In this document: in pieces, positions 41,981 through 53,215 of the stretch
Layout of the letters: the number at the start of each line of letters is the position of its first letter
Numbering within the stretch: the stretch's first letter is position 1
Origin: Arthrobacter sp. EPSL27
GTDB taxonomy: Bacteria > Actinomycetota > Actinomycetes > Actinomycetales > Micrococcaceae
Assembly: GCF_001512305.1 (NCBI RefSeq)
Contig: NZ_LNUT01000002.1
Span: 124,208 to 188,207, forward strand
Length of the DNA: 64,000 nt
Reading direction: 5' to 3'
Program-made: the position numbers and the translations under genes
The notes under the pieces: model-generated
What the model was told of the DNA's origin: nothing
The model's input: the letters and a program-made list of their open reading frames with translations, nothing else
Database searches by the model: none

Positions 41981-43579
41981 GTGTTTTCCAGCCCGTACCC
42001 CGATGTGGACATTCCCGATGCCAGCCTCTACGACTACCTCTTTGGCGACCTGGCGGAGGCGGACCTGGACCGGACCGCCGTCGTCGACGGCACCAGCGGA
42101 GCCGAAACCAGCTACCGGACGCTGGTGCAGCAGATCGACGCCGTGGCCGGTGCCGTCGCGGCGCAAGGGCTGGGCGTCGGCAGCGTGGCGGCGCTCCTGT
42201 GCCCCAACATCCCGGCCTTCGCGGTGGTGTTCCACGGGCTGCTGCGGGCCGGAGCCACCGTCACCACCGTCAACTCGCTGTACACGGCGGACGAGGTTGC
42301 CCACCAGCTCGCCGACGCCGGCGCGGAGTGGATGTTCACCGTCTCCGCCCTGCTCCCCGCTGCCCGGCAGGCCGCAGCCGACGCCGGGATCCCGGCCGGC
42401 CGGCTGGTGGTCCTCGACGGCGCCGACGGCCATCCCTCGCTGCGGGACCTGCTCAGCGCGGGCGCCCCGGCGCCGCACGTCAGCTTCGATCCGGCCACCC
42501 ACGTGGCCGTCCTGCCCTACTCCTCCGGGACCACCGGCCGGCCCAAGGGCGTCCGGCTCAGCCACCGGAACCTCGTGGCGAACGCAGAGCAGTCCCGCGG
42601 GCTGCTCCAGGTGTCGGCCGAGGACCGGCTGCTGGCACTGCTGCCGTTCTTCCACATCTACGGCCTGACGGTGCTGCTGAACCTCGCCCTGCGCCAGCGG
42701 GCCTGCCTCGTCACCATGCCGAAGTTCGACCTGGCCGAGTTCCTGCGCATCATCCAGGACCACAAGTGCAGCTACCTGTTCATTGCCCCGCCGGTGGCAG
42801 TGGCCCTGACCAAGCACCCGATGGTGGCCGACTACGACCTCAGCTCCGTGCACACCACCCTGTCCGGAGCAGCGCCGCTCGACGGCGAACTGGGGAACAG
42901 GCTTGCCGAGCGCCTCGGCTGCCGGGTCCTGCAGGGCTACGGCATGACCGAGATGAGTCCCGTGTCCCACCTGATCCCGGTGGACGCCACGGGCGTTCCG
43001 GTGAGCTCTGTGGGCTACACGGTCCCGAACATGGAGTGCCGGCTGCTGGATCCCGCCACCGGGGACGACATCGAGGTCCCGGCCGAGGGCACCAGCGCCC
43101 CCGGCCACCTGCTCTGCCGGGGGCCGAACGTGATGCTGGGTTACCTCAACCGGCCCGAGGAGACGGCGGACACCCTGGACGCCGACGGGTTCCTGCACAC
43201 CGGCGACATCGCCACCGTGACCGCCGACGGCGTCGTCACGATCGTGGACCGGCTCAAGGAGCTGATCAAGTACAAGGGCTACCAGATTGCCCCCGCGGAG
43301 CTGGAGGCGCTGCTCCTGACGCATCCCGGCATCGCGGATGCGGCAGTGATCGGAACGCCCGACGCCGACGGCCAGGAAGTGCCGATGGCGTTTGTGGTGC
43401 GACAGCCCGGGGACGACGGCGACCGGCTGGACGAGGCCGCGGTGATGGACTACGTGGCGGCCCGGGTGGCGCCGTTCAAGAAGATCCGCCGGGTGGAGTT
43501 CCTGGAGGCCGTGCCGAAGTCCTCTTCCGGCAAGATCCTCCGGAGGAAGCTGAAGACGGCAGGGGCGGCCGCGGGGTAG
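41981..43579 (+). CDS. acyl-CoA synthetase of the 4-coumarate:CoA ligase group
   Basis: A 532-residue AMP-forming ligase. It has the P-loop YSSGTTGRPKGV (about residues 176-187), the YGMTEMSP motif, the hinge GDIATVTADGVVTIVDRLKEL and the catalytic lysine in PKSSSGKILRRK. GTG 41981 follows AAAGGAG, and TAGAGT at 41926-41931 is a candidate -10. 4CL-type enzymes activate phenylpropenoic or medium-chain acids. With the pca operon in the same genome a hydroxycinnamate role is reasonable, but substrate residues cannot be judged by eye. Confidence 0.85.
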   Translation: MFSSPYPDVDIPDASLYDYLFGDLAEADLDRTAVVDGTSGAETSYRTLVQQIDAVAGAVAAQGLGVGSVAALLCPNIPAFAVVFHGLLRAGATVTTVNSLYTADEVAHQLADAGAEWMFTVSALLPAARQAAADAGIPAGRLVVLDGADGHPSLRDLLSAGAPAPHVSFDPATHVAVLPYSSGTTGRPKGVRLSHRNLVANAEQSRGLLQVSAEDRLLALLPFFHIYGLTVLLNLALRQRACLVTMPKFDLAEFLRIIQDHKCSYLFIAPPVAVALTKHPMVADYDLSSVHTTLSGAAPLDGELGNRLAERLGCRVLQGYGMTEMSPVSHLIPVDATGVPVSSVGYTVPNMECRLLDPATGDDIEVPAEGTSAPGHLLCRGPNVMLGYLNRPEETADTLDADGFLHTGDIATVTADGVVTIVDRLKELIKYKGYQIAPAELEALLLTHPGIADAAVIGTPDADGQEVPMAFVVRQPGDDGDRLDEAAVMDYVAARVAPFKKIRRVEFLEAVPKSSSGKILRRKLKTAGAAAG

Positions 43580-43582
43580 ACG

Positions 43583-43618
43583 CGTCACCGGTGCGCCCCG
43601 CGGGGCGCACCGGTGACG
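43583..43618. terminator. bidirectional terminator, 18-bp perfect inverted repeat
   Basis: The two 18-bp arms meet with no spacer between the convergent ligase and uspA genes. There is no T-run; this is a common form of terminator in high-GC actinobacteria. Confidence 0.7.
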
Positions 43619-43635
43619 GTGCCGTCTGATGCGTT

Positions 43636-44067
43636 TTAGTCGGCCGCGTCAGTCTTGGCGATGTACACGTCGCAAGGGGCGCTGTGGGCCACGGAATTGG
43701 CAACGCTGCCCAGCACCCGCCCCAGCCCCTGCATCCGCCGGTTCCCGACAACGATCAGTTGGGCGCCGGACCGCGTCGCCTCAGCCACGAGGGCCTCCGC
43801 CGGCTTGCCGCGGGCGGCGGCGTAGGTGACATTCAGCGACGACGTGCGCAGGCTGTCCGCGACGCTCCGCGCAACCTTCTCCGCGTTCCCCGCATCGGAA
43901 ACAATCCACTTGTCACTGCCGCTGCCGAAGACCTCGGTCCGGTCGCTGTCGAACGCGCTGACCACGTGCAGCGTGGCTCCGAGCGACACCGCCAGGTCAC
44001 GGGCGGTCTCTGCCGCTTTCAGGGCGGTCCCGCTGCCGTCAACGCCGACAACAATAATTCCGGTCAT
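43636..44067 (-). CDS. universal stress protein (UspA family)
   Basis: A 143-residue single Usp domain. The N-terminal strand IIVVGVDGSGTA and the C-terminal ATP-type motif GNRRMQGLGRVLGSVANSVAH are both present, so it is probably nucleotide-binding. The ATG ends at 44067 with GAAGGAG upstream. It lies 49 bp downstream of the aminotransferase on the same strand. Usp proteins support survival under starvation or stress; no specific partner is visible. Confidence 0.9.
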   Translation of the reverse strand: MTGIIVVGVDGSGTALKAAETARDLAVSLGATLHVVSAFDSDRTEVFGSGSDKWIVSDAGNAEKVARSVADSLRTSSLNVTYAAARGKPAEALVAEATRSGAQLIVVGNRRMQGLGRVLGSVANSVAHSAPCDVYIAKTDAAD

Positions 44068-44116
44068 AAAATGCTCCTTCGAATCAACGGACTGCTGGCC
44101 ATGCCAATGACTCAGG

Positions 44117-45409
44117 CTACAGCGCGTCGATGGCTTCCCGCAGGACCGGCGCCAGCCGCCGGACACCCTCGCGGATGGACTCCGGCGGGACGGCGCTGAA
44201 CGCCAGCCGGATCTTGTTCGAAGGATCATCGGAGTGCGTGAACGCCGCACCGGGGATGAAGACCACCCCGGCCTCGATGGCCTTCTTCAGCAGCGGGTAG
44301 GTGTCCACGCCCTCGGGGAGGGTGACCCAGACGAAGAAGCCGCCCTCCGGCCGGGTCCACTCCAGGCCCGGCGGCATGTACTCCTCAAGGGCGGCCAGCA
44401 TGGCGTCGCAGCGTTCCTTGTACAGGCCCCGGTAGGTCGCGATCTGGCCCTTCCAGTCGTAGTCGCGGAGGTAGGCCGAGACCAGCATCTGGTTGAGCGT
44501 CGGCGGGCACAGGGTCACGGCCTCGGACGCCAGGTAGTAGCGGCGCTGGAGGTGCGCCGGGACCAGTGCCCAGCCGATCCGCAGACCGGGCGCAAAGATC
44601 TTGGAGAAGGACCCCATGTAGATCACATCGTCCGGATTGTCGGCCCGGAGCGGGGTCAGCGGCTTTCCGTCGAAGCGGAGCAGCCCGTACGGGTTGTCCT
44701 CCAGCACCAGAATATTCGCCCGGCGGCATATATCCACGACCTGCTGCCGGCGCTCCACGGACAGCGTGATGCCGGAGGGGTTGTTGAAGCTGGGGATGGT
44801 GTACAGGAACTTGATGTTCTTTCCTGCGGTCTGCAGGGCGGCGATCCGGGCCTCGAGCAGGTCGGGGACGATGCCGTCGCCGTCCATGGGTACGGTTTCG
44901 ACCTCCACCTGGTAGGCCTCGAAGGTGTTGAGGGCCCCGACGTAGGTGGGATCCTCGACGAGCACCACGTCGCCCGGGTTGCAGAAGACCTTGGTGGCCA
45001 CGTCCTGCGCGGACTGCGAGCCCGCCGTGATGATCACGTTCTCCGGCTTGGCGTCGAGGATGCCCTCCGCGGCCATCACTTCGCAGATCTGGGTGCGGAG
45101 TTCCTCGGTACCCTGCCCTCCGCCATACTGCAGGGCCGTCATGCCCTGCTCGGCGATGATCCTGGCGGCGGTCTGGCCGAGCCGTTCCAGCGGCAGGGAC
45201 TGGAGGTACGGGCTGCCCCCGGCCAGCGAGATGAGGCCCGGGCGCATCGAGATGTCGAAGACATCGCGGACTGCCGACTGCTTGATATTTGCTGCGCGCT
45301 CCGAGAACAGGTCCTCGTGGCGGTGGGCGGACGTAGCCGCACGTTCGATTGCGTCAATTGCCTCGGCCGGAAGTACTTCTGCGGCGGCATCAAGTGTTTC
45401 GTGGGTCAC
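44117..45409 (-). CDS. PLP aminotransferase, 2-aminoadipate/aromatic type
   Basis: A 430-residue fold-type I aminotransferase of the LysN/ARO8/MocR-like subgroup but without a DNA-binding domain. PLP lysine lies in MGSFSKIFAPGLRIGW, with YTIPSFNNPSG upstream and FSAVPPESIREG at the end. GTG ending at 45409 is preferred over longer in-frame reading because TATTCT sits exactly seven bases upstream (leaderless pattern). The substrate could be 2-aminoadipate, branched-chain or aromatic amino acids. Confidence 0.82.
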   Translation of the reverse strand: MTHETLDAAAEVLPAEAIDAIERAATSAHRHEDLFSERAANIKQSAVRDVFDISMRPGLISLAGGSPYLQSLPLERLGQTAARIIAEQGMTALQYGGGQGTEELRTQICEVMAAEGILDAKPENVIITAGSQSAQDVATKVFCNPGDVVLVEDPTYVGALNTFEAYQVEVETVPMDGDGIVPDLLEARIAALQTAGKNIKFLYTIPSFNNPSGITLSVERRQQVVDICRRANILVLEDNPYGLLRFDGKPLTPLRADNPDDVIYMGSFSKIFAPGLRIGWALVPAHLQRRYYLASEAVTLCPPTLNQMLVSAYLRDYDWKGQIATYRGLYKERCDAMLAALEEYMPPGLEWTRPEGGFFVWVTLPEGVDTYPLLKKAIEAGVVFIPGAAFTHSDDPSNKIRLAFSAVPPESIREGVRRLAPVLREAIDAL

Positions 45410-45416
45410 ATCTCCC

Positions 45417-45422
45417 AGAATA
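45417..45422 (-). promoter_or_regulatory. -10 box TATTCT, leaderless configuration
   Basis: On the minus strand TATTCT ends seven bases before the GTG at 45409. A TTCCTA at the -35 distance (45440-45445) fits weakly. Confidence 0.5.
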
Positions 45423-45482
45423 CAGCCCGTGTTGCCGCATAGGAAACGTTTGTTTTCAATTGATCGAAGGGCCACGCGGCAC

Positions 45483-45513
45483 AACGCCCCCGCCGCAAAG
45501 CGGCGGGGGCGTT
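45483..45513 (-). terminator. terminator of the NADPH:FMN reductase gene
   Basis: A 14-bp perfect stem (AACGCCCCCGCCGC and its complement) with an AAA loop lies 25 bp after the reductase stop in its direction of transcription. It ends in GTTGTG on the minus strand. Confidence 0.75.
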
Positions 45514-45538
45514 CGGGGAACCTGTGTGCGGCGGCCGG

Positions 45539-46099
45539 TCAGGCCGCTGCTGCGCGGGAGCCTTCGAGTGCGTCGAAGACGCCCTTGATCTGCTCCACTA
45601 CCTCGGCGTCGTCCTTCGGGTGGGTCTCGGCGAAGCGGACCATGGAGCCCGGGACGGCCAGCTTGACGTCCTCCAGGACCTGGGCGCCGGCGATCCCGAC
45701 GGCCTTGCGGGCCTCATCCTGGGCCCACACTCCGCCGAACTGGCCAAAGGCGGTGCCGACGACGGCGGTCGGCTTGCCGTTCAGGGCGCCTGCGCCGAAG
45801 GGGCGGGACAGCCAGTCGATGGCGTTCTTGAGCGCGGCGGGAACGGTGCCGTTGTGCTCCGGGGTGACCAGGAGCAGCGTGTCGGCGTTCTCGGCCGCGG
45901 TGCGCAGGGCGGCTGCGGCGGCCGGAACCTGGCCCTCGACGTCGATGTCCTCGTTGTAGAACGGGATGTTGCCGAGGCTGTCGTGGATGACCACGTCGAC
46001 GTGCTCCGGGGCGTTGAGCTGGATGGCCTCGGCGAGCTGGGCGTTGGTGGAGCCGGTGCGCAGGCTGCCGACGAGGGTCAGTACGGTGTTCTTGGTCAT
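45539..46099 (-). CDS. NAD(P)H-dependent FMN reductase / quinone reductase
   Basis: A 186-residue flavodoxin-like protein. It has the FMN phosphate loop GSLRTGSTNAQLA (residues about 11-23) and TPEHNGTVPAALKNAIDWLSRP (about 80-101), typical of ChrR/AzoR-like NADPH-dependent FMN reductases. It probably reduces quinones, chromate-like oxidants or azo compounds via FMN. The ATG ends at 46099 with AGGAG six bases upstream. It is divergently transcribed from a TetR gene with a palindrome between them. Confidence 0.87.
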   Translation of the reverse strand: MTKNTVLTLVGSLRTGSTNAQLAEAIQLNAPEHVDVVIHDSLGNIPFYNEDIDVEGQVPAAAAALRTAAENADTLLLVTPEHNGTVPAALKNAIDWLSRPFGAGALNGKPTAVVGTAFGQFGGVWAQDEARKAVGIAGAQVLEDVKLAVPGSMVRFAETHPKDDAEVVEQIKGVFDALEGSRAAAA

Positions 46100-46180
46100 T
46101 GGGGACTCCTGGGGGTCGTGCCGCAGGGGCTCCTGCGGCGGGCGGTGCATGGCGGCTTTGCCAGCCTTCAGGAGTGTAAA

Positions 46181-46194
46181 CGGACTGCGGTCCG
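46181..46194. promoter_or_regulatory. TetR-type operator candidate in the reductase/TetR gap
   Basis: CGGACTGCGGTCCG has 5-bp arms around TGCG, flanked by AAA and CTT. It has TetR-operator size and symmetry, and lies midway between the divergent reductase and TetR genes. Confidence 0.6.
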
Positions 46195-46225
46195 CTTCTA
46201 TTCCCCCGTTCCATTTCCCCGCGTC

Positions 46226-46231
46226 TAGACT
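46226..46231 (+). promoter_or_regulatory. -10 box TAGACT, leaderless configuration
   Basis: TAGACT ends seven bases before GTG 46239 of the TetR gene. Confidence 0.55.
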
Positions 46232-46238
46232 GGGCGGT

Positions 46239-46835
46239 GTGAGCCTGATCCCCATCCGCACGGGCCTGGAGCCTGAACGCCGCGACGCCGCCCGGAACCG
46301 CGAGCTGCTGCTCCGCGCGGCCCGTGACCTCATTGAGGAATGCGGGGCGGACGGCCTCACCATGGGCGCCCTGGCGCAGCGGGCCGGCGTCGGCAAGGGC
46401 ACGGTCTTCCGGCGCTTCGGCAGCCGTGCAGGCCTGATGATGGCGCTGCTGAGCGATGCCGAGGCGGAATTCCAGGGCCGCTTTATGTTCGGCCCGCCCC
46501 CGCTGGGCCCGGGCGCGCCCGCGCTGGAGCGGCTGATCGCTTTTGGGGTGGAGCGCATTGCCTGGGTGCTGGAGTTCGGCGAGCTGGCGCGGGCCGCGGA
46601 CGTATCGGCCTACAACCGCTATGACGTGCCGGCGGCCGTGCTCTGGCACCGCCACCTGGAGATGCTGCTGCGGCAAGCGGGTGTCACGGCCGACCCCTGG
46701 CTGATGGCCACCTCGCTGAGCGCCGTCCTCGAGCCCGAGCGGATCCTGCATGCCGTCCGCGTGCACCAGATCGACCCGGAGCGCCTCTGCGCCTCCTGGC
46801 GCGAGCTCGTCTCGCGCGTTGCGCGCGGAGCGTAG
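46239..46835 (+). CDS. TetR-family regulator of the divergent reductase
   Basis: A 198-residue TetR protein. The N-terminal HTH (residues about 20-65; LTMGALAQRAGVGKGTVFRRFGSRAGL) is standard. The C-terminal ligand domain is Leu/Ala-rich and specific to this protein. GTG 46239 is supported by the TAGACT box seven bases upstream. Divergence from the flavin reductase and the shared palindrome suggest it represses both genes and responds to an oxidant or quinone. The ligand is not visible. Confidence 0.87.
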   Translation: MSLIPIRTGLEPERRDAARNRELLLRAARDLIEECGADGLTMGALAQRAGVGKGTVFRRFGSRAGLMMALLSDAEAEFQGRFMFGPPPLGPGAPALERLIAFGVERIAWVLEFGELARAADVSAYNRYDVPAAVLWHRHLEMLLRQAGVTADPWLMATSLSAVLEPERILHAVRVHQIDPERLCASWRELVSRVARGA

Positions 46836-46907
46836 GCCGCCGCCCGCGGCGCCCCGTCCGGCCTAGTCCATTCCCCTGATTTATTCATAACGATCTGATA
46901 CCTGACT

Positions 46908-46938
46908 CGCGGAATGCCCACCTTGGGGGCATTCCGCG
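46908..46938. promoter_or_regulatory. 12-bp inverted repeat overlapping the operon promoter region
   Basis: CGCGGAATGCCC and its exact complement flank a seven-base loop. It covers the -35 position relative to the downstream GATAGT box and is not followed by T residues, so an operator is preferred to a terminator. Confidence 0.45.
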
Positions 46939-46948
46939 GGCCAAAGCA

Positions 46949-46957
46949 TGTGATAGT
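46949..46957 (+). promoter_or_regulatory. extended -10 promoter candidate for the oligopeptide operon
   Basis: TGT followed by GATAGT reads as an extended -10 element, about 140 bp before the small ORF and 240 bp before the first permease start. Confidence 0.35.
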
Positions 46958-47095
46958 TTCCTCTGGAATGTGACCCGCAACATAGTCCACAAGGACTTGC
47001 CGACAGGCCCGCGGGGGGCCAGATACCCGCTGGCGCAGATCCCGGATCGGCAACGGTAACCCCCTGCCGCACGGGGACTACGGAAGGATCAAGTC

Positions 47096-47188
47096 GTGAA
47101 TCTTGTCAATAATCCTGCGCGCGGCGGGGATGGAAAGACCTGTCCGGCAGCGGCAGGCCCCGCGCAGGCACCGGCAATCCGGAACTAG
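47096..47188 (+). CDS. possible 30-residue leader ORF before the permease
   Basis: GTG 47096 lies four bases after GGAAGGATCAA, the best ribosome-binding site in the gap, and runs in frame for 31 codons to TAG. The permease ATG at 47198 lies in the same frame, only 9 bp after the stop, and has no good ribosome-binding site of its own. It may be a coupling or attenuator leader peptide, or a diverged N-terminal extension cut off by a stop codon. Confidence 0.25.
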   Translation: MNLVNNPARGGDGKTCPAAAGPAQAPAIRN

Positions 47189-47197
47189 GCCTCCCCA

Positions 47198-48184
47198 ATG
47201 CTCCGATACCTCGCCAAGCGTGCCGCCACGTATGCGTTCATGATCTTCCTGACCACCACCGCCGGGTACTTCCTGGCCGTCAACACCCTGAAGCCGGCGC
47301 TGCTGGAACAGGAGCGGATCCCGCGGCCCACCCCCGAGCAGGTGGCAAACTCCTTCCGCCTCAAAGGCCTCGACCCCGAGCTCAGCCCGTGGGAACGCTA
47401 CGTCGAATGGCTCACCGCGATCGTCACCCGCTGGGACTGGGGGCGCAGCCCCAACGGAGCCTTCATCAACGCCGAGTTCGGCGACCGGGTCTGGATCTCC
47501 ACCCGGCTGTTCCTGGCCTCCATCATCCTGACCCTGATCATCGGCGTCGCCCTGGGTGTCTACACCGCGGCCCGGCAGTACAAGGCCTCGGACCGGGTCA
47601 TCACCTCCTACAGCTACCTCGTCTACATCGTGCCCGCCCCGATTGCGTACTTCCTGGTCCAGCTTGGCGCCATCAACATCAACGAAACGGTCGGCGAACG
47701 CATCTTCTTCGTCACCGGCATCTCCACCCCGGGGCTGGAAGGCGACGGCTGGGCACAGTTCGTCGACATGCTGGCCCACTACGCCGTGCCCACCTTCGCC
47801 ATCACCATTGTGGGCTGGGGCGCCTACCAGATCGCCCAGCGCCAGTACCTGCTGGACAACGTCAATGCCGACTTTGTCCGGACCGCACGGGCCAAGGGGC
47901 TCACCCGCAACCAGGCGATCAGCCGGCACGCGCTGCGCGTGTCCTTCATCCCGGTGGCGCAGAGCATCGCCTTCACCATCCCCGCCATCTTCGCCGGCGG
48001 TTTCTTCGCCGAGAAAATCTTCGCCTGGCACGGCGTCGGCTCCTGGAGCATCGACGCGATCGCCCTGCAGGACGTCAATGCCGCGACGGCGACCCTCGCC
48101 TACGGCTCCGTGATCTTCGCGATCGGTGCGATCCTCGCGGACTTTGCCACCACGCTGGTCGACCCGAGAGTGCGGGTGCAGTAG
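47198..48184 (+). CDS. oligopeptide/dipeptide ABC importer permease (DppB type)
   Basis: A 328-residue permease with an N-terminal helix, a long extracytoplasmic insert (about residues 40-95) and five further helices. The EAA-like loop reads FVRTARAKGLTRNQAISRHALR. The insert is longer than in E. coli DppB. It is the first structural gene of a four-gene operon (two permeases, fused ATPase, binding protein). Confidence 0.9.
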   Translation: MLRYLAKRAATYAFMIFLTTTAGYFLAVNTLKPALLEQERIPRPTPEQVANSFRLKGLDPELSPWERYVEWLTAIVTRWDWGRSPNGAFINAEFGDRVWISTRLFLASIILTLIIGVALGVYTAARQYKASDRVITSYSYLVYIVPAPIAYFLVQLGAININETVGERIFFVTGISTPGLEGDGWAQFVDMLAHYAVPTFAITIVGWGAYQIAQRQYLLDNVNADFVRTARAKGLTRNQAISRHALRVSFIPVAQSIAFTIPAIFAGGFFAEKIFAWHGVGSWSIDAIALQDVNAATATLAYGSVIFAIGAILADFATTLVDPRVRVQ

Positions 48185-48186
48185 CC

Positions 48187-49178
48187 ATGACAAACCTCAA
48201 CACCGTTGACCCGGCCACCGTCGCCGAGGCGAAACTCGAGACCAACGACGTCGTCATCGCGAAGTCCTCGATCATCCTGCGGCGCTTCCTGCGCAACAAG
48301 ACAGCCGTCGTCGGGCTGGTCATCTTCCTGGCCCTGACCGTCTTCTCCTTTGTGGGCGGGTTCTTCACCAGCTGGGACAAGGAGACCATCGACCCGTTCA
48401 ACATCGGCATGCCGCCGTCGGCCGAGCACCTCCTGGGCACCTCCCAGGCCGGCATCGACCTCTACGCGCTGACGGTGGAGGGCACCCGCATCTCCATCCT
48501 GATCGGCCTTGTGGTCGGCCTCGTCTCCGTGCTGATCGCCGCGGTGTACGGCTGCACCATGGCCTACTTCGGCGGGAAGGTGGACAAGGTCATGCTGTTC
48601 ATCCTCGAGGCCCTGATCATGATGCCGGCCCTGCTGGTGGTCGCCGTGGCCACGAGCGGCGGCGGCAACGGGCTCCAGGAGACCCTGCCCAGCTGGCTGC
48701 TGCTGATCATCGTCCTGCTCGTCTTCAGCTGGATGGGCACCGCCCGCCTCATCCGCTCGCTCTCGATGTCCCTGATGTCGCGCGATTTCGTCAAAGCAGC
48801 CCAGTACATGGGAATCCCGCCGCGGCGCATCGTCTGGCGGCACCTGGTGCCGAACATCGGCTCGCTGCTGGTCCTGGACATCACCCGCGGCGTCACCGGC
48901 GCGATCCTGGCGGAGGTGGCGTTCTCCTTCATCGGCATCGGCATCAAGGTCCCGGACGTCAGCCTCGGCGTGCTGATCGGGCAGGCCACCTCCCAGGTGT
49001 CCACCTTCCCGTGGATGTTCTGGGTCCCGCTGGCCGTCATGTTCCTCCTCACCGGCTCGCTGGCCATGATGAACGACGGCCTGCGTGACGCGTTCGACCC
49101 CAACTCCAGCTCTGTCGGCAGCGCCAGGAAGAGCGGCACCAAGACGGGCCGGACCCGCAAGACACAGGAGAAGGCCGT

Positions 49179-49182
<4 letters not shown>
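48187..49182 (+). CDS. oligopeptide/dipeptide ABC importer permease (DppC type)
   Basis: A 331-residue second permease, starting at ATG 48187, two bases after the upstream stop. It has the N-terminal DppC-like RRFLRNKTAVVGLVIFLAL helix and the LLGTSQAGIDLYA segment. The EAA loop reads FVKAAQYMGIPPRRIVWRHLVPN. It ends in a Lys/Arg/Thr-rich tail and overlaps the ATPase by 4 nt. Confidence 0.9.
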
Positions 49183-51440
<2,258 letters not shown>

Positions 51441-51492
51441 CCCACCGGTCTCACGCAGTACAACCCGCACCACAGTAAATGAAGGGGAACTC

Positions 51493-53205
51493 ATGAAGAA
51501 TCTGACCAAGCTCGGCGGCGTCACCGCCGTCGTGGCGGCGCTCACGCTCACCGCCTGCGGCGGTGGCGGCGGCGCTGCGACAGGTCCCGAAGCTGCCAAG
51601 GGCCAGGAAGCGGGCAGCGACCTGGCCAAGCTCGTCAGCATCAACGCCAAGGAGGCCAAGGACCTGCAGCCGGGCGGCACCGTCACCCTGCCGCTGGGCA
51701 ACATCGGCCCGGACTTCAACGGCTTCTCCAACAACGGCAACAGCGCGGACAACACCGCCCTGCACCGCCCGATCGACCAGGCCGGCACCTGGGGCTGCTG
51801 GAACTTCGACTTCGACGGCACCGCCACGCCGAACAAGGATTTCTGCGAAGACGTCAAGAGCGAGATCAAGGACGGCAAGCAGACCATCACCATCAAGGTG
51901 AACGAAAAGGCCACCTACAACGACGGCACGCCGATCGACGTCAAGGCCTTCGAGAACACCTGGAACATGCTCAAGGGTGAAAACAAGGACATCGACATCG
52001 TCAGCGCCGGCGCGTACGAGTTCGTCGATTCCGTCAAGGCCGGCGCCAGCGACAAGGAAGTCGTTGTCACCACCACCCAGCCGGTCTACCCGCTGGATTC
52101 GCTCTTCACCGGCCTGATCCACCCGGCCGTCAACACCCCGGAGATCTTCAACGAAGGCTTCACCGGCGACATGCACCCGGAATGGATGGCCGGCCCGTTC
52201 AAGCTGGACCAGTACGACAGCGCCGCCAAGACCGTAACGCTCGCCCAGAACGACAAGTGGTGGGGCAACAAGCCGGTCCTGGAAAAGGTGGTGTTCCGCC
52301 AGCTCGAGAGCAGCGCAGCCATCGCCGCCTTCAAGAACGGTGAAATCGACGGCGTTTCCGCCAACACCATCACCCCGTACAAGCAGCTCGACGGCACCAA
52401 GGACTCCGAGATCCGCCGCGGCCAGCGCCTCTTCGCCGGCGGCCTGAACCTCAACGCCCAGAAGGCCCCGCTGACCGACGTCGCGATCCGCAAGGCGATC
52501 TTCACCGCCGTCGACCGCGAAGCGCTGCGCAAGGTGCGCTTCAACGGCCTGAACTGGGAAGAGGAGAGCTCAGGATCCATGATGCTGCTGCCGTTCTCCA
52601 AGTACTACCAGGACAACTACCCGGTCAAGGAGACCGGCGCTGAGGCCGCCAAGAAGGTCCTTACCGACGCCGGCTACACGGCCAACGCCGCAGGCATCAT
52701 GGAGAAGGACGGCGTCCCCGCCGCCTTCAAGATCAGCAACTTCGGTGACGATCCCACCACCCTGGCGTTCGCCCAGACCCTGCAGAACCAGCTGAAGGCC
52801 GGCGGCATGGACGTTGGCATCGACCAGCGCGCCTCTGCCGACTTCGGCAAGGTCCTGGGCAGCCGCGACTTCTTCATGAGCGTCTCCGGCTACACCGTGG
52901 GCGCCGACGCGACCGACGCCGTCAAGCAGTTCTACGATTCCAAGACGAACGAGAACGAACTGGGCGACGCCGAGCTGGACGCCGAAATCAAGAAGCTCTC
53001 CACCATTGCCGACAACGCCGAGCGCAACAAGGCAGCCATGGAAGTTGAAAAGAAGCACATGGAGAAGTACTTCTCCATGGGTGTTGTGATGAACGGTCCG
53101 CAGATCTCGTTCGTGCGCACCGGCCTGGCCAACTACGGCCCGTCCCTGTTCAAGAGCCTGTCCCAGGTTCCGGACTGGACCACCATCGGCTGGGAAAAGA
53201 AGTAA
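51493..53205 (+). CDS. oligopeptide-binding lipoprotein (SBP family 5)
   Basis: A 570-residue family-5 binding protein. The lipobox LTACGG puts the lipid Cys at residue 22. The mature protein has the usual NEKATYNDGTPIDVKAF and AIRKAIFTAVDREAL segments. It captures peptides outside the membrane for the upstream permeases. The start ATG 51493, after GAAGGGGA, lies 52 bp after the ATPase stop. A strong terminator follows, so it is the last gene of the operon. Confidence 0.92.
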   Translation: MKNLTKLGGVTAVVAALTLTACGGGGGAATGPEAAKGQEAGSDLAKLVSINAKEAKDLQPGGTVTLPLGNIGPDFNGFSNNGNSADNTALHRPIDQAGTWGCWNFDFDGTATPNKDFCEDVKSEIKDGKQTITIKVNEKATYNDGTPIDVKAFENTWNMLKGENKDIDIVSAGAYEFVDSVKAGASDKEVVVTTTQPVYPLDSLFTGLIHPAVNTPEIFNEGFTGDMHPEWMAGPFKLDQYDSAAKTVTLAQNDKWWGNKPVLEKVVFRQLESSAAIAAFKNGEIDGVSANTITPYKQLDGTKDSEIRRGQRLFAGGLNLNAQKAPLTDVAIRKAIFTAVDREALRKVRFNGLNWEEESSGSMMLLPFSKYYQDNYPVKETGAEAAKKVLTDAGYTANAAGIMEKDGVPAAFKISNFGDDPTTLAFAQTLQNQLKAGGMDVGIDQRASADFGKVLGSRDFFMSVSGYTVGADATDAVKQFYDSKTNENELGDAELDAEIKKLSTIADNAERNKAAMEVEKKHMEKYFSMGVVMNGPQISFVRTGLANYGPSLFKSLSQVPDWTTIGWEKK

Positions 53206-53215
53206 CACCCCTCCC

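Larger units (their letters stand above)
46836..47095. other. intergenic region before the oligopeptide operon
   Basis: This 260-bp gap between the TetR gene and the small ORF at 47096 holds a 12-bp hairpin (46908-46938) and an extended -10 candidate (46949-46957). A weaker AGTCC/GGACT inverted repeat lies near 46983-46996. I see no RNA gene and no convincing protein in it. Confidence 0.6.

Noticed and set aside
43583..43618. Insertion-sequence terminal repeat or attachment site
   Set aside because: It is a spacer-less palindrome exactly between convergent genes with no duplicated target, which is the expected position for a terminator.
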